Assembly: GCA_947174735.1 (NCBI GenBank)
Contig: CAMWKC010000068.1
Span: 1-9,493 of the forward strand
Direction: 5' to 3'
Length of the DNA stretch: 9,493 bases
DNA from: an uncultured Porphyromonadaceae bacterium
GTDB taxonomy: Bacteria; Bacteroidota; Bacteroidia; Bacteroidales; Muribaculaceae
The translations under genes were made by a program, and so were the position numbers. The notes below the pieces were generated by a model, which ran no database searches, was not told the DNA's origin, and saw only the letters and a list, made by a program, of their open reading frames with translations. Shown here piece after piece: positions 6,046 to 9,493 of this stretch (positions are counted from its first letter, which is position 1; each line of letters starts with the position of its first letter).

Positions 6046-8151
6046 TCAAGCATAACTATGCAGTCCAGTCAGGAGATAGTTCACTCCAAACCAGGTCATA
6101 AGAACAGTAAGAAAGGCCAATGTAAGGAACCATGACAGTACACGTGGTCGAGACAGCGCCGGTATCACGCGCGGGTGCAGCGGAAGGCAATAGACAAAGA
6201 AAGTTACAAGTGCCCATGTTTCTTTAGGGTCCCAGCCCCAGTAACGTCCCCAGGCTTGATTAGCCCATATAGCTCCTATAAAGATACCGGCACCCAACAA
6301 CATTTCGGCCGGATACAACAGCAACAGTGATAGCTTAGCCAGACGACATTCTGTTTTAGGAACAGGTCGGGGACAGAGCACTCTAAGCGAATTAAGAGCA
6401 CACATCAGCAACAGAGCATAAGCGCACATCACAAGCATGACATGTATTGAAAGCAGAGGCGAGGTCAGAGCAGGTACAAGTTGTCCTATAGCGGGTTCGC
6501 GAACACCTAAAGCGGCAACCGCCATAGCTACCCCTGAGGCAGTCATAGCAGCCGGCGCTATAGCTGTGCCACGTAGAAGTGTTATAAGGGCTACAGTTCC
6601 GCATATCCATGCGAGAACCAGCATAGTGTCAGGACCGGAAGCTAAAGGTATATGTTCGCCTACATACCAGCGTAGTCCTAAAATAACACAGAGCCAAATC
6701 CATACTATTCCTGTTATGCTTAGCACACCTGCACGCCATAGACGATGTAGGTAAGGACCGCGCCAGATACATAACATAATTATAGCCGCTGCAATCATCA
6801 GCAGAGCGGCCGGTAAGGGACGAAATAGTTTTATATAGATTATTTCAGCTTTTAACCGTGTTACTGAAGGGGCATAGGTACCCAATACCGAGTTTTGCCA
6901 TTCGTGTAATCCCCGAAAGGAGGAGTCTGCCGCACGATATTGTCCGTGTGAAATACAGCGTGCCGCTTCTTCAAGTTGCGGACAGTAGACATCACTTACG
7001 GCAAGCCAGCTTATCCCGGTACTGTCGGGCATGACATCCGGAAGCACAGTCAGTGCTTTGCCTGTTACAGTACGTGTGAGTAGTGCGACTCTCTCATTGT
7101 CAGAACGCAGATGTTTATCGGCTTCTTTCATCAACGGTCCGAGTATATAACCTGATGCAGAACCAAAATCTTTCAGAGCGGCAAATTTATCTTTAATACC
7201 TATTGCCTTACGAGCCTTTTTACTGCTGATTTTAATCAAGGGTTCGTTAGCCCAGTCGTCATAATAGAATATAAAACCGGTTAGTACCTGTTCAGGAGTA
7301 AATTCCTTATAATTAGCGGAACCATGCACTTTTACCAGCCAATCACGAGCGTATGCACTCATAGGCCGTACACGTCCGCTGTCATAAATATACAGTTCTC
7401 CGAAACTACGGGCCAAAGGTGCCTGAAGTACACGTGGTGTCTCGGCGGTAGCATTCCATGTATAGGTCGCTATAAGAGTGAGGAGAGTAATAGCTACTGA
7501 ACGGTACAGTCGGCGAAACTGTCCTTTAGGATCAGCTAACATAGCCACCATAGCTGCGAAGAGAACAAAATAACCTGTATAGCTCAGTCCTGTACCCCAC
7601 GGATCATAATTTACCGTCAGTGTTGAAGTGGCCTCCCCGATACTGTTCTGGCAGAAACGGTAATTATCGACATCAAGAAAATGCTCGACTGATACTTCCT
7701 TCTCACAGCTGTGTCCGTCGGGCCAGCTAAGACGTAAGAGCGAGTAGAAATCAGCAGGCGCCGATGTGGCAGGTATGTAGCGTGTGCCGCAGTCCAGCAG
7801 TTCGATGGAAAAAGGGAGACTGTGGTTTTCGTTGTTATCAAAAGTATCGCAGGGCGGCTGTCCTTCATGTAAAATAATAATACTCTGAATGCCGATGAAA
7901 TGTGTGACTCCCGCACCTACAAGAATAAGAACTAAAGCAGCATGAAGCAGGATTACAGGAATACGAAGACGGCGACGACAGATAGCCGTTACGGCTGTCA
8001 CGGCACAAAGTGCCCACAGAGCGACCATCCAGGGTGCCGTATAGACACCCCGGATGGCCGCTTCGGAACCAAGGCACTTTTCAATAACAGTAGCTGCGAT
8101 CAGTGCCAGTGAAATTAGACCTAAAAGGATAAAGGATATACGCGCCATCAT
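6046..8151 (-). CDS. ccsBA: Fused cytochrome c synthetase CcsBA (ResB-CcsA, system II)
   Basis: This integral membrane protein carries heme across the inner membrane and joins it to CXXCH cysteines of apocytochromes in the periplasm. Residues 1-210 are the ResB/CcsB-like part: membrane segments at about 4-22, 40-58, 65-86 and 188-205, with H70 in the position expected for the first membrane histidine. After a segment at 216-232, a large periplasmic region (about 235-440) of the Bacteroidales type follows. The CcsA part (about 443-701) has the heme-handling WWD motif WANQAWGRYWGWDPKETW (629-646), flanked by H570 (SIHVMLVM) and H697 (GLHSY) as the external heme-ligand histidines, with H659 as the second membrane histidine. 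All four conserved histidines therefore appear to be present. The ATG at 8151 overlaps the stop of the di-heme protein gene (ATGA), so translation is coupled; a second ATG at 8148 is possible. At 701 residues it is complete, though on the short side for fused forms. Confidence 0.93.
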   Translation of the reverse strand: MMARISFILLGLISLALIAATVIEKCLGSEAAIRGVYTAPWMVALWALCAVTAVTAICRRRLRIPVILLHAALVLILVGAGVTHFIGIQSIIILHEGQPPCDTFDNNENHSLPFSIELLDCGTRYIPATSAPADFYSLLRLSWPDGHSCEKEVSVEHFLDVDNYRFCQNSIGEATSTLTVNYDPWGTGLSYTGYFVLFAAMVAMLADPKGQFRRLYRSVAITLLTLIATYTWNATAETPRVLQAPLARSFGELYIYDSGRVRPMSAYARDWLVKVHGSANYKEFTPEQVLTGFIFYYDDWANEPLIKISSKKARKAIGIKDKFAALKDFGSASGYILGPLMKEADKHLRSDNERVALLTRTVTGKALTVLPDVMPDSTGISWLAVSDVYCPQLEEAARCISHGQYRAADSSFRGLHEWQNSVLGTYAPSVTRLKAEIIYIKLFRPLPAALLMIAAAIIMLCIWRGPYLHRLWRAGVLSITGIVWIWLCVILGLRWYVGEHIPLASGPDTMLVLAWICGTVALITLLRGTAIAPAAMTASGVAMAVAALGVREPAIGQLVPALTSPLLSIHVMLVMCAYALLLMCALNSLRVLCPRPVPKTECRLAKLSLLLLYPAEMLLGAGIFIGAIWANQAWGRYWGWDPKETWALVTFFVYCLPLHPRVIPALSRPRVLSWFLTLAFLTVLMTWFGVNYLLTGLHSYA

Positions 8152-9493
8152 ATTGCATCGACAAATCTGACCACAGCATCACGGTCAGCTTTGGGCAGAG
8201 CGCGGAAAAGCTCTATACTACGGCGTGCGTCGCTCTGCGGAGAATAACCGTGCCACATTATAGCTTCCATAGCTGTTCGGGCACGACAGTCATGCAGGCG
8301 GTCGGCAGCTGCCGAACCGGTGACACGCTGATGCAGTCCGCGACCCCAGAGAGGGGTGGTACGACACCAGCCGGCACGAATGTCGTTGACCATACAGAGC
8401 TTGTGCTGTACCATGTCGGTGTAAGGCCATATAGTCTGTTGTGGAAAACGGGGTAATTCATTGCCTGCCGTAAAGAATTTAGCCGGGTCACGCAGTGCAT
8501 CGTCACCTGTGGTCCAAGACGGACGATGACAGTAGGCACAGCCTATCTGTTCGAATACCTCACGGCCGCGTACTACTTCAGCATCATTGACACCTCGGAC
8601 AGCAGGTACGGCCAAGCCACGGTGCCATACCATCAGGTCAGTATATTCGGCGTCAGTCATCTCAATCGGAAGGTCACGTGAGTTGAGGTAGCTGAGAATG
8701 CGCTGTTCCATGTCACCTTCCCACCATTCAGGATGTGAATGTGTAGGATCGATACGTGTGATATATTCGTCAAATCCTGCCTGTACTTCGGGGTCGGCAG
8801 CCGAGCAGGCCGCCCACGAACCGGCAGCATCAAGATAATGATAGCGACGGTCGCTACGGGTGACGTTGGTTATATTCCAGATAGCATTGGCGCCGGCTGC
8901 GTCCTGCAGCGGTCCGCGAGACAGAGCGTATGTGAAGCGACGCGGATAACCTGTACCATCACCCTGCAGTGAATTAGCATACATGCTCTTCCATTCCCCG
9001 CCCTCGAAGAATGCTGTATTAAGACCGTTGGGCATGTAACCATCTTTCTCTTCCAGACGGTATTGTTCAAGTAACGCATTGTCAGGTATGGCATCCAACA
9101 GACCTGTACCATAAATACCTATGGTGCTTTCGAGACGTACTTCATAATCATCGGTTATAGGATAACCCTGACGATAGGCATAGATAGCATCAAGCGGCAT
9201 CTTGACCTCAGGATATATGAGTGAATAAGTCTCGCCGTCTTCAAAGCGGTTTCCCCATTCGTCGGTAGCCTCAAGCCAGCGTACACTGATACGGCTTTCG
9301 TCCACCGGAGCTTTGAAGGGAGCTACAGCATGACTCTGCGGCATACCGGCCAGCCAACTTACATAACCGTCAGTAGCACGATTGTAGACTACTAACAGGC
9401 AACCGTTACCTATCTCGTTAGTGTTGAAAGCGCCTTCAGGCACTCTCTGACCATGACTGTAACCCGGATGACAGTGTATACATGAGGTACGTA
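8148..9493 (-). CDS. Di-heme oxidoreductase (DHOR/DUF1111) cytochrome c, N-terminus beyond the window
   Basis: This is a periplasmic c-type cytochrome of the di-heme oxidoreductase family, sometimes called thiol oxidoreductase or peroxidase-like; its substrate is not established. The frame stays open to the right edge, so at least 447 residues are visible and the signal peptide is missing. The first heme site, CIHCH, is encoded at 9468-9482, upstream of the GTG at 9443 that might be mistaken for a start. The second, CAYCH, is at 8526-8540 and follows a family-typical VVRGREVFEQIG. Other family-like parts are a GNGCLLVVYNR region soon after the first heme, the W-rich middle and the end section TTPLWGRGL, LHDCRAR and AIMWHGYS. 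The HDxRAR element has Cys where Gly or Ala would be my expectation. Its stop overlaps the CcsBA start, placing the heme acceptor and its heme-attaching enzyme in one unit. The promoter lies outside the window. Confidence 0.88.
   Translation of the reverse strand, partial: RTSCIHCHPGYSHGQRVPEGAFNTNEIGNGCLLVVYNRATDGYVSWLAGMPQSHAVAPFKAPVDESRISVRWLEATDEWGNRFEDGETYSLIYPEVKMPLDAIYAYRQGYPITDDYEVRLESTIGIYGTGLLDAIPDNALLEQYRLEEKDGYMPNGLNTAFFEGGEWKSMYANSLQGDGTGYPRRFTYALSRGPLQDAAGANAIWNITNVTRSDRRYHYLDAAGSWAACSAADPEVQAGFDEYITRIDPTHSHPEWWEGDMEQRILSYLNSRDLPIEMTDAEYTDLMVWHRGLAVPAVRGVNDAEVVRGREVFEQIGCAYCHRPSWTTGDDALRDPAKFFTAGNELPRFPQQTIWPYTDMVQHKLCMVNDIRAGWCRTTPLWGRGLHQRVTGSAAADRLHDCRARTAMEAIMWHGYSPQSDARRSIELFRALPKADRDAVVRFVDAI

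Noticed and set aside
6437..6754. Plus-strand frame opposite the CcsA part
   Set aside because: Composition is that of reversed membrane-protein codons, and the minus strand carries the intact heme-handling region.
8258..8539. Minus-strand 93-codon frame overlapping the second heme region of the di-heme protein in another frame
   Set aside because: The overlapping main frame contains the conserved CAYCH and HDCRAR elements; the alternative has no motif.

Overview
The window looks like a chromosomal segment from a gut-type member of the order Bacteroidales, possibly Muribaculaceae or a near relative; the family is my inference. The evidence is a Bacteroidota-type promoter (TTTG, 19 bp, TAACTTTG), starts without clear Shine-Dalgarno sequences, a Por/type IX secretion C-terminal domain, a Pif1-like helicase with HRDC and helix-turn-helix ends, and a single-chain CcsBA cytochrome c synthetase of the kind common in Bacteroidales. 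Nothing resembles a phage, transposon, CRISPR array or RNA gene.

The layout is two convergent halves. The plus-strand half (about 46-3951) is a probable operon. A consensus promoter is followed by an 831-residue Pif1/RecD-like superfamily 1 helicase, then the two halves of a split ThrE-type threonine/serine exporter (soluble plus membrane half, then the small membrane half) with gaps of 19 and 4 bp. Nothing in the sequence explains biochemically why a helicase sits with an amino-acid exporter; shared transcription is the simplest reading.

Between the converging halves (3951-4094) lies the most unusual element: exactly sixteen 9-bp units, nine in one orientation followed by seven in the other. 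They form a near-perfect 63-bp inverted repeat that starts on the last base of one stop codon and ends 5 bp before the other.

The minus-strand half holds two transcription units. One (5892 down to 4100) encodes a 162-residue exported protein with a type IX secretion-like C-terminal domain, followed with an ATGA overlap by a 435-residue exported protein of three fibronectin-III-like repeats. Upstream of it is a perfect 12-bp inverted repeat placed where either a terminator or an operator could be. The other unit (from beyond the right edge down to 6046) encodes a di-heme cytochrome c of the DHOR/DUF1111 family, incomplete at its N-terminus, followed with an ATGA overlap by CcsBA, which attaches heme to CXXCH motifs in the periplasm. 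The pair reads as a heme-protein acceptor translated together with its own maturation enzyme. The first CXXCH of the di-heme protein lies upstream of the first start-like codon (GTG at 9443), so the gene clearly continues past the window.
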